This document shows, in pieces, positions 7,524 through 14,756 of a stretch of DNA of 32,007 nucleotides. The DNA comes from Chitinophagales bacterium (GTDB lineage Bacteria; Bacteroidota; Bacteroidia; Chitinophagales; CAIODY01). The stretch's first letter is position 1, and every line of letters starts with the position of its first letter. The notes below the pieces were generated by a model, which was not told where the DNA came from, did not search any database, and saw only the letters and a list, made by a program, of their open reading frames with translations. The position numbers were made by a program, and so were the translations under genes. The stretch covers positions 1 to 32,007 of the forward strand of contig JAPJNH010000008.1 in NCBI GenBank assembly GCA_026461075.1, in the 5' to 3' direction.

Positions 7524-7841
7524 ATGAGAAAAGCTGATTTATTTCAGGCCATTTCAGAAAAAACTGGCATTCCTAAAGTGGATGTGTTAGTGACTATGGA
7601 AGCCTTCTTCAAAGAAGTCAAAGACACTTTGAAGTCTGGAGAGAATATCTATGTACGCGGATTTGGCAGTTTTATTTTAAAGAAGCGTGCTGCAAAGGTG
7701 GGACGTAATATTAAAAAGAACACAACCGTTAATATTCCAGAGCATCATATCCCTTCATTTAAACCTGGCAAAGAGTTTATGCAAGAGGTAAAAAAGATTA
7801 AATTTGCTCCTGGAAAAATTAAGAAAGAAATTGAAGATTAA
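7524..7841 (+). CDS. HU/IHF family nucleoid DNA-binding protein
   Basis: 105 residues; HU is usually about 90, so there is a basic/acidic tail of about 12 (APGKIKKEIED). HU-type proteins dimerise and bend DNA with two beta-arms. Seen: helical N-terminus (MRKADLFQAISEKTG), core motif VRGFGSF (44-50), arm GRNIKKNTTVNIPEHH (60-75) and the closing PSFKPGKEF. Residue 63, where HU/IHF normally have the proline that intercalates and kinks DNA (RNP), is Ile; I recall such variants as common in Bacteroidota. The TPR gene overlaps its 3' end in another frame, so they are likely co-translated. It could be a general nucleoid protein or a specialised IHF-like one. Confidence 0.93.
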   Translation: MRKADLFQAISEKTGIPKVDVLVTMEAFFKEVKDTLKSGENIYVRGFGSFILKKRAAKVGRNIKKNTTVNIPEHHIPSFKPGKEFMQEVKKIKFAPGKIKKEIED

Positions 7842-8661
7842 GCCGATTTTACTTTTAGCAGGATCCTTTGTCCTGGTTATCGTATTATATTTTTATTTAG
7901 ACACTCAGGCTCCTAAAGCTTCCATGCCCGCAATGGCTAAGCGAAGTGGGAGCCTGATTGATTTAGATGCCTTATCGAAGAGTGCACGAACACAGATTGA
8001 TGCTCGTTGGGTTCCTTCATTGGACCGATTGGATGCGGAGCTTAAAGCGGGTAAACGTGATGAGGTAAGCATCTATAAAGAGTTGGCAGCTGTATGGGAT
8101 AGTGCAGGCGCCTCTATTTTGGCTGCTGAATACTATAATCGTATTGCGCAAAAGACACAATCGGAGTCCGACTATCGTCAGGCGGCAGATCGATTGATTG
8201 ATGTGATGCATCGCGCAGCAGACAGTGTAATGGCAAAAGCCTTGTTTGAAGACGCGTACGCTAGTGCTCGTCAGGCTTATGAGCTTGATTCCACTTCGTT
8301 AGATAACCAAACAAATCTGGGTGCTTGTATCATGGAACAGGGCTCAGAAGTGATGACAGGAGTGAAATTATTGCTCGGAGTTGTAAAAAAAGACCCGAAT
8401 CATTTGAAAGCTAACTTTATTTTAGCTAAATTTGCCGTCCTTTCGGGGCAGGTTGATAAAGCAAAGGCTCGTTTAGAGCATTTGTTAACTTTGGATAAAC
8501 ACAATATTAATGTGTATTTACTCTTAGCAGAAACCTATAACCGAATGGGAGAACGTTCGAAAGCTGTCGCTACTTTACGTACTTGTATCTTAGAAATCAA
8601 AGATGAAAAAGGCAAAAAGGAAATTCAGCAATACATCGAACAACTGGAAAAAGGAAACTAA
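7831..8661 (+). CDS. Membrane-anchored tetratricopeptide repeat protein
   Basis: 276 residues from TTG 7831. A longer in-frame version from TTG 7804 is possible but lies deep inside the HU-like gene; MKIKPILLLAGSFVLVIVLY reads as a natural signal anchor. The anchor spans about residues 5-20, followed by a linker and then helix-turn-helix TPR-like units: one near 70-110 (AAVWDSAGASILAAEYYNRIAQ) and clearer ones at about 155-265 (ANFILAKFAVLSGQVDKAKARLEHLL, VYLLLAETYNRMGERSKAVATL). TPR domains are protein-binding scaffolds; the partner is unknown. It overlaps the HU-like gene by 11 bp and precedes the 29-aa basic peptide by 31 bp, so all three are probably one transcript. The start codon is the least certain point. 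Confidence 0.8.
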   Translation: MKIKPILLLAGSFVLVIVLYFYLDTQAPKASMPAMAKRSGSLIDLDALSKSARTQIDARWVPSLDRLDAELKAGKRDEVSIYKELAAVWDSAGASILAAEYYNRIAQKTQSESDYRQAADRLIDVMHRAADSVMAKALFEDAYASARQAYELDSTSLDNQTNLGACIMEQGSEVMTGVKLLLGVVKKDPNHLKANFILAKFAVLSGQVDKAKARLEHLLTLDKHNINVYLLLAETYNRMGERSKAVATLRTCILEIKDEKGKKEIQQYIEQLEKGN

Positions 8662-8692
8662 AAGCTATTCTAAACATATTTAACGAACGACT

Positions 8693-8782
8693 ATGCCTTG
8701 CGGAAAAAAAAGAAAGCGTCATAAAATTGCTACTCACAAACGTAAAAAACGTTTGCGTAAGAATCGCCATAAGAAGAAGTAA
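8693..8782 (+). CDS. 29-residue Lys/Arg/His-rich conserved peptide
   Basis: Reads MPCGKKRKRHKIATHKRKKR (residues 1-20), then LRKNRHKKK and TAA. About two thirds of residues are Lys, Arg or His, with hardly any hydrophobic ones, the composition of small ribosomal proteins that snake through rRNA. I recall very similar peptides (starting MPSGKKRKRHK) upstream of the RNase G gene in other Bacteroidota, generally annotated as hypothetical. Conservation in that position argues it is real. A ribosome- or RNase-associated role is inference from composition and context. It lies 31 bp after the TPR gene and before rng. Confidence 0.8.
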   Translation: MPCGKKRKRHKIATHKRKKRLRKNRHKKK

Positions 8783-8833
8783 TAGGCTCTAGCCTTTTAC
8801 TCGCTTCTAGCGTGCAAGATTTTTTGACAATAT

Positions 8834-8882
8834 CCTTCACTACAATCTCAGCCGAATGGCGAAGGTGTGTTTAGTGAAGGGT
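8834..8882 (+). terminator. Stem-loop between the small basic gene and rng, possible terminator
   Basis: CCTTCACTA (8834-8842) pairs perfectly with TAGTGAAGG (8872-8880) around a 29-nt loop that contains its own hairpin, GCC-GAAT-GGC (8851-8860). GTTTTGTT follows (8881-8888). It could terminate the HU/TPR/peptide transcript or be a structured leader of rng. The long loop is atypical for a simple terminator. Confidence 0.45.
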
Positions 8883-8917
8883 TTTGTTGCATATAAACGT
8901 CAGCTTCGTTAACTTAT

Positions 8918-8951
8918 GTTCAATTAGCGTAAAACGCATATTCACTTGAAC
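8918..8951 (+). promoter_or_regulatory. Potential hairpin over the rng start codon
   Basis: GTTCAA (8918-8923) is the exact reverse complement of TTGAAC (8946-8951), whose first three bases are the TTG start codon of rng. Inside it, GCGT (8927-8930) pairs with ACGC (8934-8937). Folded, the start codon is base-paired. E. coli rne is autoregulated through its 5' leader, so a similar role is possible but unproven here. Confidence 0.35.
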
Positions 8952-10499
8952 AAGGAGCTAATTATTAATTGGAATGCCGAGGGTGTCGACATTGCTCTAT
9001 TGGAAGAGAAACGCCTAGTAGAACTTCATAAAGAACGTACAGGCAATCAATTCAACGTCGGAGATATTTATTTAGGTCGCGTCGCTCGTTTGATGACAGG
9101 TCTAAACGCCGCTTTCGTTAACGTAGGTTACGAAAAGGAGGCCTTTTTACATTATACCGATCTCGGACCGAATCTTCGTTCCCTGCTGAAATTTACCGAT
9201 AACTCCCTTAAAGGACAGCAAGGTAAATTATTGCAAGGATTCGAAATCGAGCCGGAAATTATCAAGACGGGGAAAATCAACCAAGTGCTGAAATCGCGTA
9301 TGCCGATTTTAGTGCAGATCTTGAAAGAACCTATTGGTACGAAAGGTCCGCGCCTAAACGCAGAAATCTCTCTTCCGGGTCGTTACCTTATTTTAAATCC
9401 ATTCACCAACTTCATCACGATCTCTAAAAAAATCGTCGATAAAGAAGAACGTATGCGCCTCACCAAAATTATGGAGAGTATTCGCCCGGATAACTTCGGC
9501 GTAATCCTCCGTACAGCGGCAGCAGGGAAGCAGACCGGTGAATTGCATCAAGACTTACTTCAGCTTTCTCAAAAATGGGAAGACATGAAGGCGGCATTGA
9601 ACAACGCCACCCCACCTTTGAAGGTGATGAGTGAGCTGGATAAAACCTCTTCTATCTTACGTGATTTGTTGAATGATAATTTCAGTAAAATTATCGTCAA
9701 CGATAAAAATATGTCAGCCGATCTAAAAGCCTATATCGGCAAGATTGCACCTGGCAAAGAAAGTATCGTCCATTTTTATAGTGGGCAGACGAATATCTTC
9801 GATGCCTATGGCGTGACGATGCAGATTAAAGCAAGCTTCGGAAAGCAAGTTCCTATGGGCTCTGGCGGTTCTTTAATCATTGAAAAAACAGAAGCCCTAC
9901 ACGTAATTGACGTTAATAGCGGGAACAATGTAGGAAGTGCGAATAAGGAACACGAAGAGAACGTTTTAAAAGTAAACTTAGAAGCCGCTAAAGAAGTTGC
10001 CCGTCAGCTTCGTCTTCGTGATATGGGTGGTATCATCATCATCGATTTCATCGATTTGAAAGATCCTAAGAATCGCTTATTGTTGTTTAACACCATGCGC
10101 GATGAAATGAAGAGCGATCGTGCAAAACATACCATTCTTCCTGTAAGCAAGTTTGGCGTTATGCAAATCACTCGTCAGCGTGTTCGTCCGGAAGTTCAAA
10201 TTACCACTACAGAGGCTTGTCCGACCTGTAATGGTTCTGGAAAAATTGGCGCATCTGTGTTGTTGGTGGATGAGATCGAAAAAGCGATGCATCATCTTTT
10301 CGTCAATAATAATCAGTCGTCCCTTAAATTGGTGGTACATCCGTTTGTCGAGAAGTATTTAAAAGCAGGCTTGTGGAGCACACGCATGAAGTGGATGTTA
10401 AAATATAAGCGTTCTATCCAAGTGATGGCCGACGCAAATTATCCTTTGACACAATACAAGTTTTTTGATAAGGTAGGCGACGAGATTGATTTAAAATAA
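8946..10499 (+). CDS. rng: Ribonuclease E/G family endoribonuclease
   Basis: 517 residues, RNase G-like in length with no long C-terminal scaffold. The family cuts single-stranded RNA in rRNA maturation and mRNA decay. Seen: N-terminal S1-like region (VGDIYLGRVARL, NAAFVNVGYEKEAFLHY, about 38-70) with an insert near 77-115; the RNase H/DNase I-like catalytic core with Mg2+-binding Asp322 (VIDVNSGNN) and Asp367 (IIIDFIDLKD); and the zinc-link Cys pair C425-P-T-C428, which in the E. coli enzyme joins protomers. The start is TTG (reading MNKELIINW), with no better ATG in frame; non-ATG starts are, as I recall, common for this gene in the phylum. It follows the basic peptide and is 18 bp before the DUF4159 gene. 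Confidence 0.95.
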   Translation: MNKELIINWNAEGVDIALLEEKRLVELHKERTGNQFNVGDIYLGRVARLMTGLNAAFVNVGYEKEAFLHYTDLGPNLRSLLKFTDNSLKGQQGKLLQGFEIEPEIIKTGKINQVLKSRMPILVQILKEPIGTKGPRLNAEISLPGRYLILNPFTNFITISKKIVDKEERMRLTKIMESIRPDNFGVILRTAAAGKQTGELHQDLLQLSQKWEDMKAALNNATPPLKVMSELDKTSSILRDLLNDNFSKIIVNDKNMSADLKAYIGKIAPGKESIVHFYSGQTNIFDAYGVTMQIKASFGKQVPMGSGGSLIIEKTEALHVIDVNSGNNVGSANKEHEENVLKVNLEAAKEVARQLRLRDMGGIIIIDFIDLKDPKNRLLLFNTMRDEMKSDRAKHTILPVSKFGVMQITRQRVRPEVQITTTEACPTCNGSGKIGASVLLVDEIEKAMHHLFVNNNQSSLKLVVHPFVEKYLKAGLWSTRMKWMLKYKRSIQVMADANYPLTQYKFFDKVGDEIDLK

Positions 10500-10517
10500 T
10501 CCTTCAAACCCTTTATA

Positions 10518-11171
10518 ATGGGGAAGCTTCGTTATTTATTGTTTTCCTTACTGTTGCTCACGAGCTTCAGTCCGGCACCTAAATTACGTTTAGGGCTATT
10601 GAAATATAATGGCGGAGGCGATTGGTATGCCAACCCTACATCTTTACCCAATCTTGCAAAATTTTGTAATCAGGAGTTAGGGACAAATCTCGACACAGAG
10701 AATGGTGTGGTTGAAGCAGGAAGTCCGGAAATTTTTCAATACGCCTTTATCCATTCTACCGGACATGGTAACATGACGATGAACGAGCAAGAGGCTGCGA
10801 ATATGCGCGCATACCTCCTTGCAGGCGGCTTTTGGCATATCGATGACAACTACGGAATGGATCCTTTTGTCCGCCCGACTTTAAAGAAAATATTTCCCGA
10901 AGCGGAATTGGTAGAACTTCCATTTGATCATCCGATTTATCATCAGCACTATCAGTTTAATAGTGGTCTTCCAAAAATCCATGAGCATGATGGAAAGCCA
11001 CCGCACGGCTATGGCTTAATAATAAAGGGACGTGTAGTGGTGTTTTATTCGTACGAATGCGATCTTGGCGATGGCTGGGAAGATTTCGCTGTGCACAAGG
11101 ATCCGGCTGAAAAGCATATTCAAGCCTTACAAATGGGGGCTAATATTTTACAATACGCCTTTACGCATTAA
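10518..11171 (+). CDS. Exported DUF4159 family protein
   Basis: 217 residues with an N-terminal signal peptide (MGKLRYLLFSLLLLTSFSPA). The mature part matches the DUF4159 pattern: LGLLKYNGGGDWYANP near 26-41, HSTGHGNM near 80, and LLAGGFWHIDDNYG near 98-112, followed by DHPIYHQHY and a Gly/His-rich segment. The fold of this family is thought to be related to class I glutamine-amidotransferase-like domains and its function is not known. The protein is probably periplasmic. It is 18 bp after rng and likely co-transcribed. Two adjacent acidic-aromatic motifs (HIDDNYG, YECDLGDGWEDF) could bind metal, but that is a guess. Confidence 0.88.
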   Translation: MGKLRYLLFSLLLLTSFSPAPKLRLGLLKYNGGGDWYANPTSLPNLAKFCNQELGTNLDTENGVVEAGSPEIFQYAFIHSTGHGNMTMNEQEAANMRAYLLAGGFWHIDDNYGMDPFVRPTLKKIFPEAELVELPFDHPIYHQHYQFNSGLPKIHEHDGKPPHGYGLIIKGRVVVFYSYECDLGDGWEDFAVHKDPAEKHIQALQMGANILQYAFTH

Positions 11172-11186
11172 AATCTGCAAAGCAGT

Positions 11187-11804
11187 TTATACAAACCAGT
11201 TGGCGACCATCATACCTACAAAGCCAACCATATAACCGGCATAGACCTCTTCCGTTTGATGTGCTTTTAAATAGATGCGACAGCTACCTACTAAACCACA
11301 AGCTAATAATACAATAACAAGAATGGTATTAAATGGATGTAGCGCAAAGCCGTGAGCAGCGATGGCTACGGCAGCTAAGCAGGCTGCACCCAGCGAATGA
11401 ATGCTAATTTTTAAAAAGGTATTGACGATAAAAGCGAATGAAATCGCTAAGCAAGAACCCAACATCATCCAATTCATAACAGGCGGCAGATATTGCTTAC
11501 GAATAACTAGATAAGCCCAGATATAAAAGATAAGAATGGCGATATAAGGCATGAAACGTTGTTTCTGACTTGCCAAATAATAGTCGTCGACGAAGTTGAG
11601 TTTCTTCATTAAGAACAAGGCGAATACCGGAAAGAAAAAAGTTAGGATGAAGATGAGTGGTATGATACCGAGTCCACCCCCTTTGATATGCGCAAATGCG
11701 TAAGGGTTGGCCCAGAAGAGGAGCAAAGATGCATAGGTTGGCAGCAGCAGTGGGTGAAAAATATAAGCGATGGATTTAAAGAAATACTTCAACACGTTAT
11801 TCAT
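11187..11804 (-). CDS. PAP2-like integral membrane protein
   Basis: 205 residues and about six hydrophobic segments. The last third resembles the PAP2 (phosphatidic acid phosphatase type 2) superfamily: S174-C-R176-IYLKA-H182-QTEE matches the third phosphatase motif SRxxxxxHxxxD, with one extra residue between Ser and Arg and Glu186 in place of Asp. The second motif (PSGH) is not intact; ISIHSLGA sits at its place. A possible first motif is K81-QRFMP. The protein may thus be a diverged lipid or undecaprenyl phosphatase, or a non-catalytic relative. Its ATG lies 2 bp after the rpoN stop, so it is in an operon with rpoN. It converges on the DUF4159 gene with 15 bp between stops. Confidence 0.7.
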   Translation of the reverse strand: MNNVLKYFFKSIAYIFHPLLLPTYASLLLFWANPYAFAHIKGGGLGIIPLIFILTFFFPVFALFLMKKLNFVDDYYLASQKQRFMPYIAILIFYIWAYLVIRKQYLPPVMNWMMLGSCLAISFAFIVNTFLKISIHSLGAACLAAVAIAAHGFALHPFNTILVIVLLACGLVGSCRIYLKAHQTEEVYAGYMVGFVGMMVANWFV

Positions 11805-11806
11805 AA

Positions 11807-13300
11807 TTATAATTCTTTACGTAAGCGAGCGACAGGAATATTTAATTGCTCACGGTATTTGGCGACCGTGCGGCGCGCGATATTATAGCCTTTGCGATTG
11901 AGTTCTTGCATCAAAAACTCATCGCTCAGTGGTTTTTTCTTGCTTTCTGCATCGATTAAATCTTGCAGAATCTTTTTCACTTCTTTGGTAGAAACTTCTT
12001 CACCAGAATCGGTGCTGAGGGATTCACTAAAAAAGCTTTTTAGGGAAAGGGTACCAAACTCTGTTTGCACAAATTTACTATTCGCCACACGAGATACGGT
12101 TGAAATATCTAGTCCGGTTTTTTCCGCGATATCTTTAAGAATCATCGGCTTCAACATTGTTTCGTCGCCCGTTTTGAAATAGGCTAATTGCTTATCGAGG
12201 ATGCTGCGCATTACTAGCAAAAGCGTATGCTGACGCTGTTTGATGGCGTCGATAAACCATTTTGCGGAGTCTAATTTTTGCTTGATAAATATTAGCGCTT
12301 CTTTTTGTTGTTTATCCTGCTTCGCTCCCTTTTGATATTCGCGCAACATATCCTTGAAGGAGTTTGATATGCGAAGTTCGGGTGCATTACGTGCATTGAG
12401 CGTGAGTGTTAATTCACCTTCATTATTTAAAATGATGAAGTCGGGAATCACATATTGTTCTTGTCTGCCGCTGCCGATAAATGCGCTACCGGGTTTGGGG
12501 TTAAGGCGAACGAGGATGTCTATCGCGAGCTTCATGACCTCTTCGCTTATTTCTAAGCTACGTGCAATTTTTTCGTAGTGTTTCTTTTTAAACTCTTCGA
12601 AGTGATTGCTGATAATCTCGATAGCAAGGCGTATGAGCGGGGTGTGGGTATCGCGACGATTTAGTTGCAGTAAAAGACATTCCTGTAAGTTACGTGCTGC
12701 AACACCAGGTGGGTCGAAGCTTTGTATCGTATGCAGGATACTTTCTATGCTAGGAATATCAGTAATGATATTCATAGAAAAGGCGAGGTCGTCGACCATG
12801 GCATCAAGTGGACGCGACATATAACCATCGTCGTCGACACTGCCAATGATTTGCTGCGCAATTAGAAAGTGTTCGTCTGAAAGATCACTTAGGCTTAATT
12901 GTTCTTCCAAATATTCTTGAAAGGAGAGATTCGTGTCTGCGGTAGGAATGCTCTTTTTGTCCTCCTCTTCATCGTTCGGGTCGTAGTTGTCGGCGTTGAG
13001 CTTATAGTCGGGCGTATCAAGGTCGTCCGGACTTAAATACTCATCGATATTGGTGAGTTCGTCGTTATCAACGCTCGTATCATCCGCATCTTTAACGGAT
13101 TGTTCTTCTTCTAGGTCTTTTAGGATATTGTTTTCATCCTCGTCGTTAGCGGCGCCATCTTCAAGTGCTGGGTTTAGTTCAAGCTCTTCTTTGATGCGTT
13201 CTTCCAATTGCGCAGTCGGCACCTGAAACAGTTTCATCAGTTGAATCTGTTGCGGAGACAGTTTTTGCTGTAGTTTGAGTGCTAAGGACTGTTTTAACAT
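11807..13300 (-). CDS. rpoN: RNA polymerase sigma-54 factor
   Basis: 497 residues, normal length. Sigma-54 directs RNA polymerase to -24/-12 promoters and needs AAA+ activators. Seen: region I, Gln/Leu-rich (SLALKLQQKLSPQQIQLMKL, residues 5-24) with ELELNPALE near 38-46; a strongly acidic region II (about 50-115, DANDEDENN-type); the core-binding domain; the HTH DISTVSRVANSKF near 395-410; and the RpoN box ARRTVAKYRE at 475-484. All domains are intact. It is first of two genes with the PAP2-like gene. A TAACTTTA element (13324-13317 on minus) 16 nt before the start is a promoter candidate. No sigma-54 activator is in this window. Confidence 0.97.
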   Translation of the reverse strand: MLKQSLALKLQQKLSPQQIQLMKLFQVPTAQLEERIKEELELNPALEDGAANDEDENNILKDLEEEQSVKDADDTSVDNDELTNIDEYLSPDDLDTPDYKLNADNYDPNDEEEDKKSIPTADTNLSFQEYLEEQLSLSDLSDEHFLIAQQIIGSVDDDGYMSRPLDAMVDDLAFSMNIITDIPSIESILHTIQSFDPPGVAARNLQECLLLQLNRRDTHTPLIRLAIEIISNHFEEFKKKHYEKIARSLEISEEVMKLAIDILVRLNPKPGSAFIGSGRQEQYVIPDFIILNNEGELTLTLNARNAPELRISNSFKDMLREYQKGAKQDKQQKEALIFIKQKLDSAKWFIDAIKQRQHTLLLVMRSILDKQLAYFKTGDETMLKPMILKDIAEKTGLDISTVSRVANSKFVQTEFGTLSLKSFFSESLSTDSGEEVSTKEVKKILQDLIDAESKKKPLSDEFLMQELNRKGYNIARRTVAKYREQLNIPVARLRKEL

Positions 13301-13316
13301 AGGACAATGTAGGCGA

Positions 13317-13324
13317 TAAAGTTA
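13317..13324 (-). promoter_or_regulatory. Putative -7 box (TAACTTTA) of rpoN
   Basis: Read on minus, TAACTTTA differs from TAnnTTTG at the last base only and lies 16 nt upstream of the rpoN ATG at 13300. Support comes from its matching distance to the boxes at asd and purD. Confidence 0.35.
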
Positions 13325-13368
13325 ATAAAATGAGCGTTGAGATTTACGAATAGGCGGGAAGAGTTGAG

Positions 13369-13376
13369 TATTTTTG
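13369..13376 (+). promoter_or_regulatory. Putative -7 box (TATTTTTG) of purD
   Basis: A full match to TAnnTTTG, 16 nt upstream of the purD ATG at 13393, implying a leader of about 10 nt. No -33 TTG at standard spacing was recognised. Confidence 0.5.
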
Positions 13377-13392
13377 GGCAATAATTTTTCCT

Positions 13393-14679
13393 ATGAAGAT
13401 TTTACTATTGGGTTCGGGTGGCCGCGAGCATGCTTTTGCCCATCAATTATCGAAGAGTCCGAACTGTGAACATTTGTATATAGCGCCAGGGAATGGCGGT
13501 ACGGGCGATTGTGGAGAGAATGTTGCATTGGCTATTGATGATTTTCCAGCGGTTGCTGCGTTCTGTTTAGAGAAGGGCGTTGAGATGATTGTGCCTGCTT
13601 CGGAAGCACCTTTGGTAGCGGGGATTTATGATTATTTTTTAGCAGATCCGCGCTTGTCATCGATAGCGGTGATTGGTCCTTCTAAAGCTGCGGCGCAGTT
13701 GGAGGGGAGCAAAGCTTTCGCGAAAGCTTTTATGGAGCGTAATGCGATACCGACAGCGGGATACCGCGAGTTTACAGTGTCGGAGTTGGAAGAGGGGAAG
13801 CGTTATTTAGAGGGCCAAGCTTTACCGATCGTTTTGAAGGCGGATGGTTTAGCGGCAGGTAAGGGTGTGGTGATTTGTGCGAGTGTGGAGGAGGCGAAGC
13901 AAGAGATGGAAGAAATGTTAGCGTCAGCGAAGTTTGGCGCTGCAGGAAGTAAGGTGGTGGTCGAAGATTTCTTGACAGGGATTGAGTGCAGTGTTTTTGT
14001 ATTAACGGATGGGGAGCATTATCGTTTGTTGCCAACGGCGAAAGACTATAAGCGCATTGGAGAGGGAGATACAGGGTTGAATACAGGTGGAATGGGAGCG
14101 GTATCACCGGTGCCGTTTGCGGATGCGGTGTTTATGGAAAAGGTGGAGCGAACGATAATATTGCCGACGATTGCGGGCTTGCGTAAGGAGGAGTTGGTGT
14201 ATAAGGGCTTTATTTATTTTGGGTTGATGAAAGTGGGTGATACGCCTTATGTGATAGAATATAACTGTCGAATGGGCGACCCGGAGACGGAGGCGGTTTT
14301 GCCAAGGATTACGAGTGATTTGGTGACGGAGTTTGAAAAGGTGGCAGCAGGAAGTTTGGAAACGAAGCCTTTAGAGGTTTGTGCGGAAGGGGCGGTGACT
14401 ATTGTTTTGGCAAGTAAGGGTTATCCAGAGGCTTTTGAAAAGGAGAAAGAGATTAAGTTGGCATCGATACCTGCGGGTGGTTTTGTCTTTCATGCAGGGA
14501 CGAAATTAAAGGACGGGAAGTTGGTTAGTAGCGGAGGACGAGTGTTGATGCTTACTAGTTTGGACAAGGATTTGCGCGAGGCTTTACGAAAAAGTAATGC
14601 ATTAGCACAAATGGTTGATTTTGAAAACAAATATTACCGCCGGGATATCGGATTGGATTTAGGGCTGGGCGAAGGATAA
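13393..14679 (+). CDS. purD: Phosphoribosylamine-glycine ligase (GAR synthetase)
   Basis: 428 residues, the usual length. It joins phosphoribosylamine and glycine with ATP to give GAR, the second step of purine synthesis. Seen: N-terminal LLGSGGREHA (residues 5-14); the ATP-grasp domain with LKADGLAAGKGVV (about 152-164), GLNTGGMGAVSP (about 227-238) and IEYNCRMGDPETEAVLP (about 288-304, holding Mg2+-binding acidic residues); and the C-terminal barrel-sandwich part with FHAGTKLKDGKLVSSGGRVL. No defects. It is a single gene, divergent from rpoN across 92 bp. Its codon use is unusually rich in GCG, GGG and GAG compared with the PKD gene that follows. Confidence 0.97.
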   Translation: MKILLLGSGGREHAFAHQLSKSPNCEHLYIAPGNGGTGDCGENVALAIDDFPAVAAFCLEKGVEMIVPASEAPLVAGIYDYFLADPRLSSIAVIGPSKAAAQLEGSKAFAKAFMERNAIPTAGYREFTVSELEEGKRYLEGQALPIVLKADGLAAGKGVVICASVEEAKQEMEEMLASAKFGAAGSKVVVEDFLTGIECSVFVLTDGEHYRLLPTAKDYKRIGEGDTGLNTGGMGAVSPVPFADAVFMEKVERTIILPTIAGLRKEELVYKGFIYFGLMKVGDTPYVIEYNCRMGDPETEAVLPRITSDLVTEFEKVAAGSLETKPLEVCAEGAVTIVLASKGYPEAFEKEKEIKLASIPAGGFVFHAGTKLKDGKLVSSGGRVLMLTSLDKDLREALRKSNALAQMVDFENKYYRRDIGLDLGLGEG

Positions 14680-14756
14680 TATTTGCAAGACGGATTAAAA
14701 TATCTTAAATTTAGGACGTGTTCTATCAGTTCGGTAGGACGCTGTTATTTATTACT

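Noticed and set aside
11175-11185. CTGC-AAA-GCAG hairpin in the 15-bp convergent gap between the DUF4159 and PAP2-like genes
   Set aside because: Only four base pairs, with short T-runs; it might be a weak bidirectional terminator but cannot be told from chance.
13772-14107. 111-codon minus-strand frame opposite purD
   Set aside because: Pro/Leu/Ser/His-rich low-complexity translation, fully antisense to the ATP-grasp region of purD.
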